Below are positions 35,714 through 48,046 of a stretch of DNA of 64,000 nt, piece by piece. The position numbers were made by a program, and so were the translations under genes. How positions within the stretch are numbered: the first letter of the stretch is position 1; every line of letters starts with the position of its first letter. Below the pieces are notes generated by a model. That model saw only the letters and a list, made by a program, of their open reading frames with translations, was not told the origin of the DNA and did not search any database. The stretch is from Pseudofabraea citricarpa (taxonomy: Eukaryota > Ascomycota > Leotiomycetes > Helotiales > Dermateaceae), in assembly GCA_029641185.1 (NCBI GenBank), contig JAPWGK010000002.1:186001-250000 (forward strand), read 5' to 3'.

Positions 35714-37069
35714 ATGAAGCTCCCGTCTGCTTCTTTCCTACTACTCTGTATGCTGCAGCTCGCTGCATGTACGGAGGACTTTTATAAGGTATGCGATTTT
35801 TATACCTGCATCGCAACTCTACCCCTTCTAACTCATGATAGCTTCTCGGGATAGACAAGCAGGCGTCAGATAGAGATATCAAACGCGCATACCGAACTCT
35901 CAGCAAGAAATACCATCCGGACAAGAATCCGTACGTCGCCCCGACTTCAAAGTGTCAGCAAGGACTAATTGGATGATAGGGGCAATGAGACAGCTAAGCA
36001 GAAGTTCGTCGAAGTCGCCGAAGCTTATGAAGCACTTTCCTCGCCTGAGTCTAGGAAAATCTACGACCAATATGGCCACGAGGGATTGAAGCAAAGGCAG
36101 CAAGGTGGTGGTGGTGGACATCACCATGATCCATTCGACCTCTTCTCCCGCTTCTTTGGCGGTGGAGGACACTCTGGCCACCACCCTGGTCAAAGGAGAG
36201 GGCCTGATATGGAAGTTCGCGTTGGGGTGCCACTTCGCGATTTCTACAATGGCCACAAGACCGAGTTTCAACTTGAGAAGCAACAAATCTGCGAAGACTG
36301 TGAAGGAAGCGGATCTGCAGATGGTCAGGTCGATACTTGCAACGCATGTGGGGGACGTGGAATAGTGATCAAGAAGCATCAACTTGCACCCGGAATATTT
36401 CAACAGGTACAAGCGCACTGCGATCATTGTGGAGGACAAGGCAAAACAATCAAGCACAAGTGCCCGACCTGCAGCGGTTCGAGAGTGGTGCGGAAAGTCA
36501 ACACATATCAACTCGATGTGGAACGAGGTATACCCAAAGGCCATAGGATCAGATACGAGAATGACGCGGACGAAAGCCCCGACTGGATTGCAGGTGATCT
36601 TCTTGTTACAGTTGTGGAAAAGGATGCATCTCTGGAAGACGACAATGAGTTACGAGTCGACGGAACTTTTTTCCGCAGAAAGGGCGACGATGTATACTGG
36701 AAGGAACTTCTTTCCCTTCGAGAGGCATGGATGGGTGACTGGACACGGAACATTACACATCTCGATGGGCATGTAGTTCCATTGAGCCGGAAAAGAGGAG
36801 AGACTGTACAACCAGGACACGTTGAGCGAGTAAAAGGGCAAGGAATGCCAAAATGGCACGAGGACGGCGACAGTGTTTACCACACGACTGAATTCGGCGA
36901 CCTCGTTGTGGAATATACTGTGGTACTTCCTGATGAGATGGAGAAGGGTATGGAGAAAGATTTCTGGGCGCTCTGGGAGAAGTGGCAGAAGAAGAAGGGT
37001 GTCAACCTATTCAAGGATAGCGGACGACCCGAAGGAGACGTGAAACCCTCCAACAAGGACGAATTGTAA
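35714..37069 (+). CDS. SCJ1: ER-luminal DnaJ (Hsp40) co-chaperone, Scj1/ERdj3-type
   Basis: Exons 35714-35788, 35842-35930 and 35980-37069 give 417 residues. A signal peptide ([19 protein letters not shown]) leads into the J-domain, which has the HPD tripeptide at 50-52 (KKYHPDKNP). A Gly/His-rich linker and four CxxCxGxG-type zinc repeats follow: [24 protein letters not shown] and CPTCSGSR. The protein ends NKDEL, an ER-retrieval signal. It should stimulate the luminal Hsp70 (Kar2/BiP) in folding and degradation. The fourth zinc repeat is slightly divergent, as in relatives. The gene is transcribed divergently from the splicing helicase. Confidence 0.94.
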
Positions 37070-37939
37070 AAGCTACCTAGGTAGTGGTATGTGACTTTTT
37101 TTGTACGAGAGATTCCCTTAATAGACTACCCAGTATGCAGCTTAAAAGCATCTTTGGTAAAGACTTTGAGCAAATGCAGATGCAAACTCAATGCAGATTT
37201 CCCTTATCCTCACAATGTCTGCTTAGGATTACCATCAAATCCGACATATTTAAAGGGCACTTCCTTCTCCTTTCTCCTTTCTCCTCTCTCCTCAACAGTT
37301 CGTTCCGTCGTCACGGCAGTAGCTACTTTCGCGGCCGCCAATTTCAACAAGCCTCTGTTCTACTTCTCATCCTTACCCCATCCTCCACTTTTCCTGTACC
37401 GTCCACCCCACCAACCTCTTAAGTACCTACGGTTTTGTGTGGTGTTTTATCGTGCTGGTGTCAGACGTCGTGCTGCGACCGATGAATTTCGTTCTGTCGT
37501 GACACAAGGAGCGGCGAAAGACAAAGAGTGAAACGACGAAACAGAATCAAAAAGAGCTTGCTACTTCACCTTAAGCTATATAGTGACTCTAATTTCGGAT
37601 TGGGAATATGTTTTTCCTGATGTAGAAAAATCACAGATATGCATTTTGGTCTTTACATTCATGAAATCTCAAGGATTCAGTATTATCATTTAAGAACTAG
37701 GGTATTTGAAGACGAGAATAAAAGGGAGAGAAAACAAACTCTGGCGCCTGCTCGCTTGCCTGCCCATATTACGCATGATCCGTGTACACCCGGCATATTA
37801 AGCAAAGAAAGAACCCATCCATTGTTTTTGTTATTATTATAGCTCTGCTGAAATACTTGAAGCATTTATGGTAGAGAGTGGCAATTTGTTCGGATGTCGC
37901 CGTAGAGGTGCAATGTTGCAAAGACCCTCCAGATCGGAT
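37070..37939. other. Intergenic, nothing recognised
   Basis: This stretch lies between the convergent DnaJ and MARVEL-like genes. Overlapping plus frames at 37084-37531 run through pyrimidine-rich sequence and show no domain. Confidence 0.5.
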
Positions 37940-38631
37940 TTAGACACGCGAGCGGCGATACCATCTCTGGCGACGACCTGTAACAACGCCATCGGTGCGA
38001 GCAGTTCTCTTGCGGCGAGTGACCCACCAGCCCTGCAAAAAAGGTCTGATTAGCTTAATCCACAAACTACACAGAAAGAAGAAGGAAGGAAGGAAGGGAG
38101 GGAAAGAAAAAAGACATACCAAGACAGCACTAGCGAGGAAGAAAATGCTAGCGAGGAAGCAGAAAGCAATATCGGCTTTGAACTTGGAGCATTCACTCTT
38201 TCCTGTAATTCCATCCCAGTTCCAAACGCTACCGCAATGCATGGGGCCGATGAAATTCGTAAGAAGACCGAAAGCGACCATGAAGCCGATGAAGAGGAGG
38301 AGGTCGATAGGCCAGTGGATGAAGGATCCTGCGAAGGGCAGGAGGAATAGGAGCGAGAAGAGAATACCGATGCCGGCGATAACTACACACTGTTAGTGGA
38401 CTTTGCTATACATTAGATTGGAGTGTACAAGTATACCTTCAGTATAGATGAAGCGTTTCTTGGACCAGCTGGATGAGCCGCGCACGGAGTGGAGGTATGA
38501 TCCCGTCAAGCCTGCGACGGTGGCAGAGAAGGCGAGCTAGATAATAATGAGTATGGTGGCCTATGAAAAGAATTCACAATACTTACCTCACCCACACGAA
38601 GGAGAAGGGAAACAAGGTCGGCGGCAAGCAT
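37940..38631 (-). CDS. Small four-helix MARVEL-like membrane protein
   Basis: Exons 38631-38587, 38536-38437, 38382-38120 and 38032-37940 give 166 residues with all phases consistent. The protein starts MLAADLVSLLLRVGE, and four hydrophobic segments are visible, including LAFSATVAGLTGSYL, GIGILFSLLFLLPFAGSFI, IDLLLFIGFMVAFGLL and IAFCFLASIFFLASAVLGWW. The short loop between helices 3 and 4 contains GSVWNWDGITGKSECSKFKA, like fungal MARVEL-domain proteins. The C-terminus is strongly basic and ends RRQRWYRRSRV, probably cytosolic. MARVEL proteins act in membrane apposition and trafficking; no specific function is known here. Confidence 0.82.
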
Positions 38632-40324
38632 CGTGGAGGTTTTTTGATATTGTCGATCTTTTGTTTTTGTTGTTGTTGTATTTGGGAGAGTGAAGAAATT
38701 ACGCGAGGAGGAAGAGGAGGAAGAGGAGGAGGCGAGCTAGCCAATTTATGCGGATCACACAGAATAAAGTGAGTCAGGCTCTGCTTTTATACCACATCCA
38801 AGCTCAAGCAATCACAGCTAGACATGAAATGATGCATCCCTTTCATGTTACGCAGGCGCCCAAAAGCCGGCCTAGTGCCAACGCAGCACGACGCACAGCT
38901 GAAGAGCAACCCAGCCAGTCGGCAACAAACCACAGGCACTTAGCAAGCTTTTACCCCAGATTCAAGAGAGTGGATGAAGTCATATCTCCAGTCTGCTATG
39001 CAGCACGAGCCTCAGGAATTTCCTTGATTCTGTGGCGCTGTGGCTGGCCTCTGAACATGAAACACAACACAACATCCCATGCCCGCTGTAGCGTATCAAA
39101 GAGGAAATGCTCGTCATGTCTGCGGAGAACTGCATGTGTCCAGACAACACAGCGTAGCAAGATAGCCAGGAAAACACCTTGTCTCGTCCTAGCCCTGCAT
39201 GTCGGGAGTTCAAATTGGACCTTTCAGACATGACTGCCGAAAATCCCAACAGACGGCACCTGATAATGCAGTGCCAATGAGGGGTTTGATGAACTACAAC
39301 AACTAATCGGCGAAAGGCACTATGGCTTTCCTGGGCATATCACATCCTGTGCCTTTTTAGCGCCGGGAAGAAATTTCATACATCATGCAGACATCTAGGT
39401 GATATGGAGATGGCCAATAAAATCTTCTATGCGTTGTATGATCGGGAGATGAGGCCTTGTAGTCACTTGCAAGGACGGGAACAAGAAAATTGGTTGTTGT
39501 GATGGTGGGAGGCAAACAGGTTTAGCGGTGGCTTTGCGTCACTCGACATCGTGGCTCACCAGCTCACTGGTTCACCAAAGGTGGCTGGCGTATGTGGCTT
39601 CTAGCGCTAAGATATAAATTGTAGTGCATATCTGTGGCGTGGTGTTGTGGCGTAGCAAATCATCTGCCAACGTCTTTACCAAGTACATCCGACATGTCAG
39701 AATCGTCTAGAGGAGCATCAACCAGTGCAGCAAATACATTCGTTCGCCAACGTCAAGATTGCTTTCAGGAACCTATGTACTTGCATATCTTAGCTATTTT
39801 CTTACTAAATAATATCAGTGGTTTTAATGACAACAAGAACCTTACTGACAACAAAACTCTGAAAACATGAAAGTATCTCGCGAATAAGTATATCCGCATA
39901 TAAAAACATCTGGACTTCTACTATTCTGCCAGATGACAACATGAGTGTTATTTGCAACAGTGTAAAACATTTCGCAGTAAAGTTTATTCCGCCGGATGTC
40001 TGGCATTATAATTGCAGGACAATGAAGGCCACTGCCAGGGGAGTAGAGTTTGATAATTGGTATATAGCACAGAGCAATAACTATCTTGTTAGTGATAAAG
40101 TTCAAGACGCCAAATATTTCGCGATCAAGTTTAACCGAGTTGAAAAGCTGTTTTTCATTTTCAAGACAGTCTAATGTATAAGTGACAGCAGCTATCTCAA
40201 TGATTCAACTAATAAAACATGAAAGGAGTGAGTATTTGGTGAAGAAATTTAACTGTATGCTGAAGTCTGGTGATAGACAAGATGACAAGATAATTATCAT
40301 GATTTGAATTCTTTCTATAACAAG
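38632..40324. other. Intergenic, nothing supported
   Basis: GA-rich trinucleotide sequence at about 38703-38736 lies just upstream of the MARVEL-like gene. Further on, AT-rich sequence around 39830-40300 includes a plus frame, 39941-40174, with two similar short segments (KHFAVKF and KYFAIKF). No family is recognised, and it may be chance. Confidence 0.45.
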
Positions 40325-41829
40325 TTATACAGAGTTATGGTTTGACGCTATACTTCCCCGGTCACGATGCTTTCCCATCTTTTCGTTTAACACCCCCTTC
40401 GACTCTCCATGCTGTTCTCCAGGCTCTCGCATAACTTTCCTATCTACATCCCCATCTTCTTCCTCAACTCCTCTCTGATACGGCGGGGCAATATGATACA
40501 TGATACTCTGGAACAAAGCGCCCGTGACAGGACCAGCCCACCAGATCCACTGATCTAAACAAGACCACAGTCAATCAACACGAATTAAGTCTAGCGAGGA
40601 GTCGACAGTTGGAAGGATAGATAATTGGAACTTACAAGCAAATTCTCCCCTGGCGACAGCAAAGGAAAAGCATCGAGCAGGGTTCATACCGGCTCCAGGG
40701 TATCCCTCAGCGAGCCCTACACTGGCCGCACTCACGAGGCCGAGTGAACAAGCGACGAGGAAAGGACCTAGTTTGGGACCGAACACGGCCGCTTGTCGTG
40801 GATCGAGACCGACTCCGACTGAGAGGGATCTAAGGCAGATTGTCAGGTTAGGTCGATCATGGAGAGGTATTTTGTCCCAGAAGGGAGCGGAGGAGGCTTT
40901 ACAGCAGGATGAAACTCAGCACTGATTCAATCAGGTAGACTTGACCCACGGTGAGGATATGCGTATCGAGAAAACACCCGCCCCCTGCGTATCTGCGGAC
41001 TCGGTTAAATCATATAAGAGAGGGAGGTAGCTCGAGGTCACGAAGACGAGTAGGACGGAGCAAGAAATGAGAGAAATAGCACATACTCCAAAGTTAATTC
41101 CCGTCCAAAACTTCCTCTTATCAACCCGCCCGCCACCGCACCCCCAATTGTCTGCGCGATCATATACAGCACCCCCCGCGCAAATCCCGTCAGCCCAGCC
41201 AGCATGGTAGTCAGAGTGATAATGGGATTGACATGACCACCGGATGCCGGAGCCAAGGCATAGATGAACAGACTCAGCAGGATGATATTCGACACGGCGA
41301 CATACGCAGCAGGTTGTGTAGTAGCGGAATTCTTTATCGTCGTACCGATCATGGCTGATAGGTAACAGAGTGCTGTTGTGCCTATGAATTCTATGAACTT
41401 TTATGATAAAAAGCAAAAAGTAGCCGAATTAGTCCCTTTTCTTTTTGCGTTTTCTTTTCTCTATGGGAGATCAGAGGCCAAAAGGGGGAGACATACTGCG
41501 GCTTTGTAGAGACTGGACTTGGTCCATCCTTCTGTGACGTACGAAAGTATTACCTCCTTCCATCGTTGTCGCCGTAATACTCCAAGTTCATAGTTCTTTG
41601 CTGCGGACTTAGCCGTCGAGTAGGGAAATGGTTTACCGTTTTCTCGTAGGTCGGCAGCGAATGAGCCGCGGAACGAGGCACATGCTGCTGGCCGGAGAGC
41701 CGAGAGGTTTGTAGTTGTTGGGGGAGTGGTGTCTTGCTGGAATTGGATCGTGTGCTGGGTTCGTGCAAAGGAGCCGGGGAACTGAGTTGGTTGCGATGGT
41801 GACGTTGAGCTTGGTGATGGGAAGGCCAT
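40325..41829 (-). CDS. XIP-type aquaporin (NPARC motif)
   Basis: Five exons, 41829-41497, 41397-41087, 40992-40903, 40829-40636 and 40554-40325, give 385 residues with consistent phases. A hydrophilic N-terminus of about 105 residues precedes the six-helix MIP fold. The first NPA box is NPI (GGHVNPIITL, 168-170). The second is GYPGAGMNPARC (294-298). Cysteine after NPAR, a variable first box and a loop-C cysteine (AGGGCFLD) are hallmarks of the X-intrinsic proteins found in plants and fungi. The absence of Asp after NPAR argues against a classical aquaglyceroporin. Plant XIPs pass water poorly but pass glycerol, peroxide and metalloids; the fungal cargo is unknown. An MFS carrier and a second aquaporin follow within 6 kb. 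Confidence 0.9.
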
Positions 41830-42160
41830 TTTTCAACCTTGGACATTGAGAGCAAAATCAAAATTTTCTTGGGAATTTGTTTTACAAAAGGAAGAGAGGG
41901 AACGAGTTGAGGTTTGAGATGGCGAGCTATTAGTTTGATGCATGGAGCTGAGGTAATCGGAAGCGAAATCAAGTGAAGCGACGTGGAGAAGTGGACATTG
42001 AAAAGGGGTACACGTGATTTTGATATGAACTTTTATTATACTCTTGTCTATGTTTGGATAGATTGTGATTCAAAGGAGATGATTTTGTTCTTGATACCAG
42101 AATGAAAATTTTGTAAGATTTAGCAGTAGTGGAAATAGTTGGTTCATAACTAGATTTCGA
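41830..42160. other. Intergenic between aquaporin and MFS genes
   Basis: A 331-base spacer, the promoter side of the XIP gene and the 3' side of the MFS gene. No motif is recognised. Confidence 0.5.
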
Positions 42161-43592
42161 CTACGAAGAGGAGCCAAGTTTCAACACTCTCAACTTCGTC
42201 GGTCGAGCATGCCACAAGCCAATAACCAAGGCACTTCCAAACATACAAGCACCCGTAAAGATAACGAGTGACTTATACCTCAGGACGCCATAACTGTGGA
42301 TGGCAACTGTTTGAGAAAGCAAGCCGACACTAATAGGCCCCGCAAGAATATTGCCTACGCCCTGCAAGAAGACCAGGATGGAATACGTAGCAACGGTGGC
42401 AGAAGGATCTGAACTGACGGCTCTCCCCATAGCAACACGCATAGTACCGAAACCGAAACCGAAAAAGCCATAGACCATGCTAAAGACGAGCAGAAGACTG
42501 AGAGATTTGGAGAGACCCCAGAGGACGAGCGATGCGATGGTCGCCATTATGGAACAGATGCTACAGAGGATACTGACAGAGACATGTTTATCTGACAAGT
42601 AGCCGAAGGCAAATTGACCTAGCGTCTGTGCGATGGCCATGATACAGAGGAGTAAAGCTCCTTGTGAGGACCTCAACCCGATTTCGGTTGCGTATGAGGG
42701 GAGATAGATGGGTGGGAAGAAGAAACCCAGACCCTGGATGAGGGTAGAAGTGCAATAGATCCAGAAGAGTGGTTTACTGATGAAAGACCAGTTCGTCTTT
42801 GCTACAGCACTTCGCTCAGCAGGAGGTAGACGTCCAACAAGAAATGGTAGGAGAGGTGCAGTGAGCACCGTCAGTCCTACAGCACAAGCTTGCAAAGTGG
42901 TTTTATAGCCATATTTCTGTAGTAAGGCTTCGATGACGAATGGCATTGCGGCCCCAGATGCACCAGATGCACTGGAGATCAGACCAAACGCCATGCCTTT
43001 TCGGGTCACCCACCACTCGTTCACCATGCTGATGATTGGATAGGTTAGTGTGACAAATCCTACACCATACATAACTCCCTGTGTTGCAATAAGTCCTGGT
43101 AGTGTAGTAGCAAAGGAACCTGCAAGGAGTCCAAGGATACACAACGGCCAACCAAGCCAAATCTGTTGACGCTGATACTTCGGGAAGCGTTTAGTTAGAG
43201 CTGCCGAGAAAGGTGCTCCAAGATAGCACAGCCCTTGAGCAATAGTTCCAATTAAAGCAACTCTAGAATCGCCTTTGAATTGTGGCAACGATGAGTAGTA
43301 ATTTTGAAAGACTCCAAAGGCAGTTGGAAATCCTATCACATGACTGTCAGCATTGTTCCAACATTTCACGTTGATGCCACCGACCCCAGAATAAAGCCTC
43401 GAAAACAAACGCTGCGATGAGCATTGTCCAGGCTGCTCGACCGCCATCGACTGGCTTGAGCTCTTGAAAATTTAGACCATCATGTTCAAGGTTCTCATTA
43501 TCGCTTGATCGTTGGAATGATTCTGAAGGGGTTTGCGATGTGTGCGTTTGTGCGTATGGGTCAAGCTGCCCCGTGGTAGCAGAGGGCGCCAT
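42161..43592 (-). CDS. MFS monocarboxylate-type transporter
   Basis: Exons 43592-43385 and 43332-42161 give 459 residues. A polar N-terminal tail of about 50 residues precedes twelve hydrophobic segments. The join reads EALFWGFPTAFGVFQNYYS, the conserved first-helix region of fungal monocarboxylate-permease-like MFS proteins (MCT family). Later landmarks are YGVGFVTLTYPIISMVNEWW, RKGMAFGLISSASGASGA and GQFAFGYLSDKH. The long central loop and the R-K-G-M-A motif after helix 4 fit the family. The donor I use is GTCGGT, which is unusual; a donor 18 bases on (GTGAAATG) would keep the frame and add six residues. The substrate is not predictable: family members carry carboxylates, riboflavin or secondary metabolites. 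Confidence 0.87.
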
Positions 43593-46089
43593 AGTTTAAA
43601 TCTTGAAGGAATCCTATGCTTGAGATTTCTATGTGAAGAAAAAGAAAACAACAAAACTCACCGTCCGATATCGACTCTAATATCTGTCAAAATTGATTAG
43701 TGTGAGTCCGTCATATGGGTAGGAGGGGCTTAACTTAAGTGGAGACGATTGGCTCAACTCTGCATATTCTTACGCCCTTCAGCGGTGACAAGACAATTAT
43801 ATCCATCAATTACACACTCTTCACATAGCCGCATAGCGATATCGGATTTTGCACTGCATCGCAAGCCGAACTTATTAGTGCAATTATTAATTGAAATGTT
43901 TCTCAGGCACGTCAGGCTTCCGCCGTCCTTTGGCACATGTACCAACGGAATCGAATCCCGAGAACGGGTTTACACGTGACACATCTTATATGACGTGACT
44001 TGAGGGTGGGTGGAGAAGAACAACGCTCAACGGCGAGGCATAAAGCAGGTATTCTGGAAGTTTGCATTGCAGATTTCTATGTTCTTCAAGTGTTTCTCGA
44101 CTTCCTGGATATGTCACATCTGTTATACTAGAAGGGAATTTCCCCTTTTTGTCGCGTCGATGTGAGTCGTCTCGGCTGTTGCATTTCCTACTACGAAGCG
44201 AGTTGAAATGTACAAGAGTACAAGAAGGTACAACAGAAGTACGTACTCCAATTACGAAGCATACTCTGTATCTCAATGCCTTGTACGAGAGCCGGAAATG
44301 AGCTCCAGTACGCCCTGAGGGCTGTGTCGTACTCTCCAACTCAGCTCTGCCTTTTGGGACGGCACGTGGATGGCATGGCACTGCTCCTTTGCGATGCATC
44401 TATCCCAATCCGTCAGCCTGAGTCGTAACCCTGCACTTTGCCATCGCCAATACTAGGTATTGCTTCCTATTGCTGCCCAAATTCCAACAACACGTCATAC
44501 TCAGATGAAATTGAAGATTAGATGGCGGGAAGAATACAGATGTTCATGCTATAGTCGATCTTCCTTGAGGATTCAAGAAATACTGAAGATACGAACAGGA
44601 ATTGGTCCCGTTCCAAGAAGATATATCCTTATTTGCAATCAGAGTTTGGTCTTGGCTAACAATCTTGTGCAATCTTCAGCAGCTGATCACTCGATCGAAT
44701 GCAGACCCAATCCATATATCTGCAACTTCCCACCAGGTAAAGGATTGGCTCGTCATGGTCAAGTCTGGGAATAATCGTAAGCTCTTTGGGCACCCCCGCA
44801 TAGCCAAACCAGTTACAGCCCGTCCAGAAAGGAATAGACCTGAGAGACCCATGCACTCGCGTGATGCAGAGATGACCAAACGCCGCCAGAAAACGAAAAA
44901 CGTCCAAGTGGTGTGCCAACTTAGATATCTGTGCCGAAGTCTATTCGGTTTTTCGTCCAGTGACGAACGGGTAATACTCCCGATGTAAACCTTCCTTCAG
45001 CACAGTCGCACACCTTTGTAGAGGAATGTCCAAATTCGAGCTCGCGGGTTGGCTGACATCATTCGGGCTAGATGTGCAGTAGGCAAAAGATTCCCAGTGC
45101 GAGCAAAGCCTTTGGCTATCTCACCCATCGTTTTTCCATCCGGAAGTTAATACTGCAATGCGACTGATTTTCTCAGATTTCCGCAAAGTGTTTGTAACGG
45201 CGAGAAACTTTGCCCGCTGCAGATGACATACGGTACACTGTACACTATTGCAGACACAACCAGCCTTGCCCGATGTGCCGCTGTCTCGCCAAAGCCTGGC
45301 GAAGCCCAGAATAAAGAGACGTTGTTATTGATGTGCCACAAAGGTCCCATCACTGAATTGGCATCCCATAATTTGACGGCTCTCTAATATTAGGAGGAGT
45401 GAGGCTTCAGAGTGCCGCAGTCATACGCAAGTCTGGTGCAGTCTGGTGCAGTCTGGTGCAAATGACAGACTCCTCTGTTGCCGGTTTCGTTTCGGGTGGA
45501 GGTTGCAGCCTTCGCTTAATTTCCTTCTGCGGAGGCACAGTCGTGAGTTGAAGAAGACCCGAGCACGTTTCAGTTGCAGCCACACAAAACGATATCCTGT
45601 CTTCGGCCTTGCCATCTGATAACTGCAACCAGTCAGCGCGTCATATCCCATCATCTCGCCCTCAGATCGTCGCAACAGACCAATGGCACTTTTTCGCGAG
45701 AAAGGTCTGCTTCTTTATGCCGACCGGGGAAAGCCTTCCTTGAGGAGCAGATCTTAACACGATTAGGCAAACTGTAAATAGCCTTCTTCATTGCCTGCTC
45801 CAAGACCATCGATCCCGGAGGTAAACGTTATCATGCAGTCTCATATAGTTCGTCATTGACCCGTGCGGGTTGATATGAACGCCCAGATGTTGGTTGCCAT
45901 TGGGTAACTCTAAGGAAGTCGACGCATGAATGAACCTCTCCTTCAAAACTGTCCGCAGTGATCCGGGGGAGGCGATGAAGTTCGAGGCTCTCCATCCTTA
46001 AATGCCGTTTGGTATATCCAGAGGTGGATACCGTCTTCTCAAATGATTATTCTGCAATATCAATATTATCTCGATACCAAACAATTTCA
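43593..46089. other. Long divergent intergenic region, MFS / aquaporin
   Basis: About 2.5 kb. Minus frame 43986-44399 and overlapping frames at 44602-44988 lack domains and splice logic. The region holds a 10-bp triplet repeat at 45431. It presumably carries the promoters of both transporter genes. Confidence 0.45.
45431..45460. repeat. 10-bp tandem triplet
   Basis: Three perfect head-to-tail copies of gtctggtgca. Confidence 0.95.
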
Positions 46090-47227
46090 ATGATGCCATT
46101 CCCATTGGCATACCAGATTGAAGCAAGGGAAAATGGGGCCTTTACTGCACCTCGAGTAGCTCCTCACCCTGCCAGAATGTACCTCCCTGTCCTCGAAAAA
46201 GCCGAAGAAGATGATTACAGCACCCGTCACCGACGTCTGTTCTGGTTGAACGATACAGCCCGTAACCATATGGTGGCCATGATCGGAGAATTCGTTGGCA
46301 CTTTCATGTTTCTGTTCTTCAGTTTTGCCGCCGCCCAAACTGCCAACAGCAAGCCTGCATTGTTAGCTGCGGGTTGCGTATTAACAACGACCGAGTCTCC
46401 AGGGTCCAGTGTTGAACAGCTACTCTATATCAGCGTTACCTTTGGCATCAGTCTGGCAGTAAATGTGTGGATTTTCTTCAGAGTCAGCGGTGGAATGTTC
46501 AATCCAGCCGTGCGTACAGAGATCTTATAGTCAGTCTGTCAACCGGCTAACTATTGAAAATAGGTAACATTTGGATTATGTCTGGTAGGCGCTGTACCTT
46601 GGGTTCGAGGAATTCTTTTGCTACCCGTTCAGTTATTCGGCGGAATCGCTGCTGCTTTCATGGTGTCGGTCATATTTCCAGGAGACTTGACCGTCGGAAA
46701 CTCCCTTGGAAATGACACCTCCGTTGGCCAAGGACTAGTGATTGAGATGTTCATCACCTCGGAATTAATCTTCGCAATTCTCATGCTGGCAGTAGAGAAA
46801 CATCGAGCAACGTTCTTAGCACCACTTGGTATTGGAATGGCGTTGTTCTTAGGACACATGGTTGGTATGAAAATCTCCTCATGATCCTACTTGGAAGATT
46901 GCTGACGAATTTCTTTTAACAGGAGTGAACTTCACTGGCGCTGCCATGAATCCCGCTCGGGCACTTGGTCCCGCAGTGGTTCTCAGGACATTCCCAACCT
47001 ATCACTGGATCTATTGGGCTGGACCCGTCTTGGGAGCCATCTTAGCTGCAGCTTTGCACGCAACAATAAAATTCCTGGAGTACGAGACGGCCAATCCGGG
47101 TCAGGATGACGATGGCCGAAATGTGTACAACGTTGTACAAAAGGATGCTTATCGCGTCTTGCACCGAAGACACGGCTCCGCGGACAGTTTCTCGTCGGTG
47201 ACGAAACAGCGGTACTTCGAAGCATAA
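46090..47227 (+). CDS. Aquaporin (MIP family), NPA/NPA type
   Basis: Exons 46090-46509, 46564-46864 and 46923-47227 give 341 residues. Six membrane segments and both pore boxes are present: GGMFNPA (138-140) followed after the intron by VTFG, and AAMNPARALGP (250-252). The first intron falls exactly after the Ala codon of the first NPA box. HMVAMIGEFVGTFMFLFFSF is the first helix and HWIYWAGPVLGAILAAAL the last. Residue choice after NPAR (Ala-Leu) resembles orthodox water channels rather than aquaglyceroporins. Both termini are hydrophilic. An upstream in-frame ATG at 46009 would add 27 residues; 46090 is preferred because the added stretch has no family character. The paralogue at 40325-41829 belongs to a different MIP subfamily. 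Confidence 0.92.
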
Positions 47228-48046
47228 ACACTGCCAGCGGAAGGGAATTGCACACATACTTATGGCCGTGTATGTGGTTCACGTGACATTGCTGGGCTGG
47301 TTGATGAGAACAACAGACGAGGAGGCATGAACAATGTTGTCGGGATGTCCCATACCGGACATTATACTCTTTGCCAAAATGGAATCTAAACCCAAGGATG
47401 TTTAACATGAAAAATTCCGGATGCGAAATTGAAAAATTGACAATTGATGTTTTTACACAAACCAGCGTGTTTTTTGGACCTGGCTCTCGGCCACGCATGA
47501 TGAGATGTAATGATTAATGATTATGATTGAGCGCTTCAGAGCGACTTATTGGTTGCTGTAATGTATTTGGGTTGAAAAGTAAGTACCTTCTTCACTGCGA
47601 AGGATGTACTGCAATATAAATTGTTTCTTGAGAGTCGTTTTCCCCTTCCTTTTTCCTTTCCCCAACGTGTCTGTCTCTGTGGGTTGAAGGCATTATGATA
47701 ATTGAGCTGGGTGCTTCGTGATATAGCGATGTCCTGGCGAACAACTCCTGGTTCGTGCCCTGGGGTAGTTGGCCAGTGAAACAGTTCCGGCTGCAATCAA
47801 ACGATAGCGACGGGAGCATTAAGCAAGTTACAATAATGATGCTGGTGATGTTGTTGACACGACTCCGGATTGGCAGGATGGACTCTTGGCCAGATCGTGT
47901 GTATTAGTAAGCAATCCCAAGGCGACGAGGCACTCGTTTCTGAGCTAGCCTTACCCAATCACAAACGAGATGATCAAATGTAATCCAAAGGCCTCAAGAT
48001 ATTCCTCACGACTTCAATTCAGCCATTGCGCCACCTCATTGCGACA
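47228..48046. other. Intergenic, nothing supported
   Basis: This is the 3' side of the aquaporin and the promoter of the complex I gene. Short frames on the minus strand (47536-47819) show no domain. Confidence 0.5.

Noticed and set aside
43986..44399. Minus-strand frame of 137 codons in the aquaporin/MFS spacer
   Set aside because: No signal peptide, domain or conserved motif; composition close to random.
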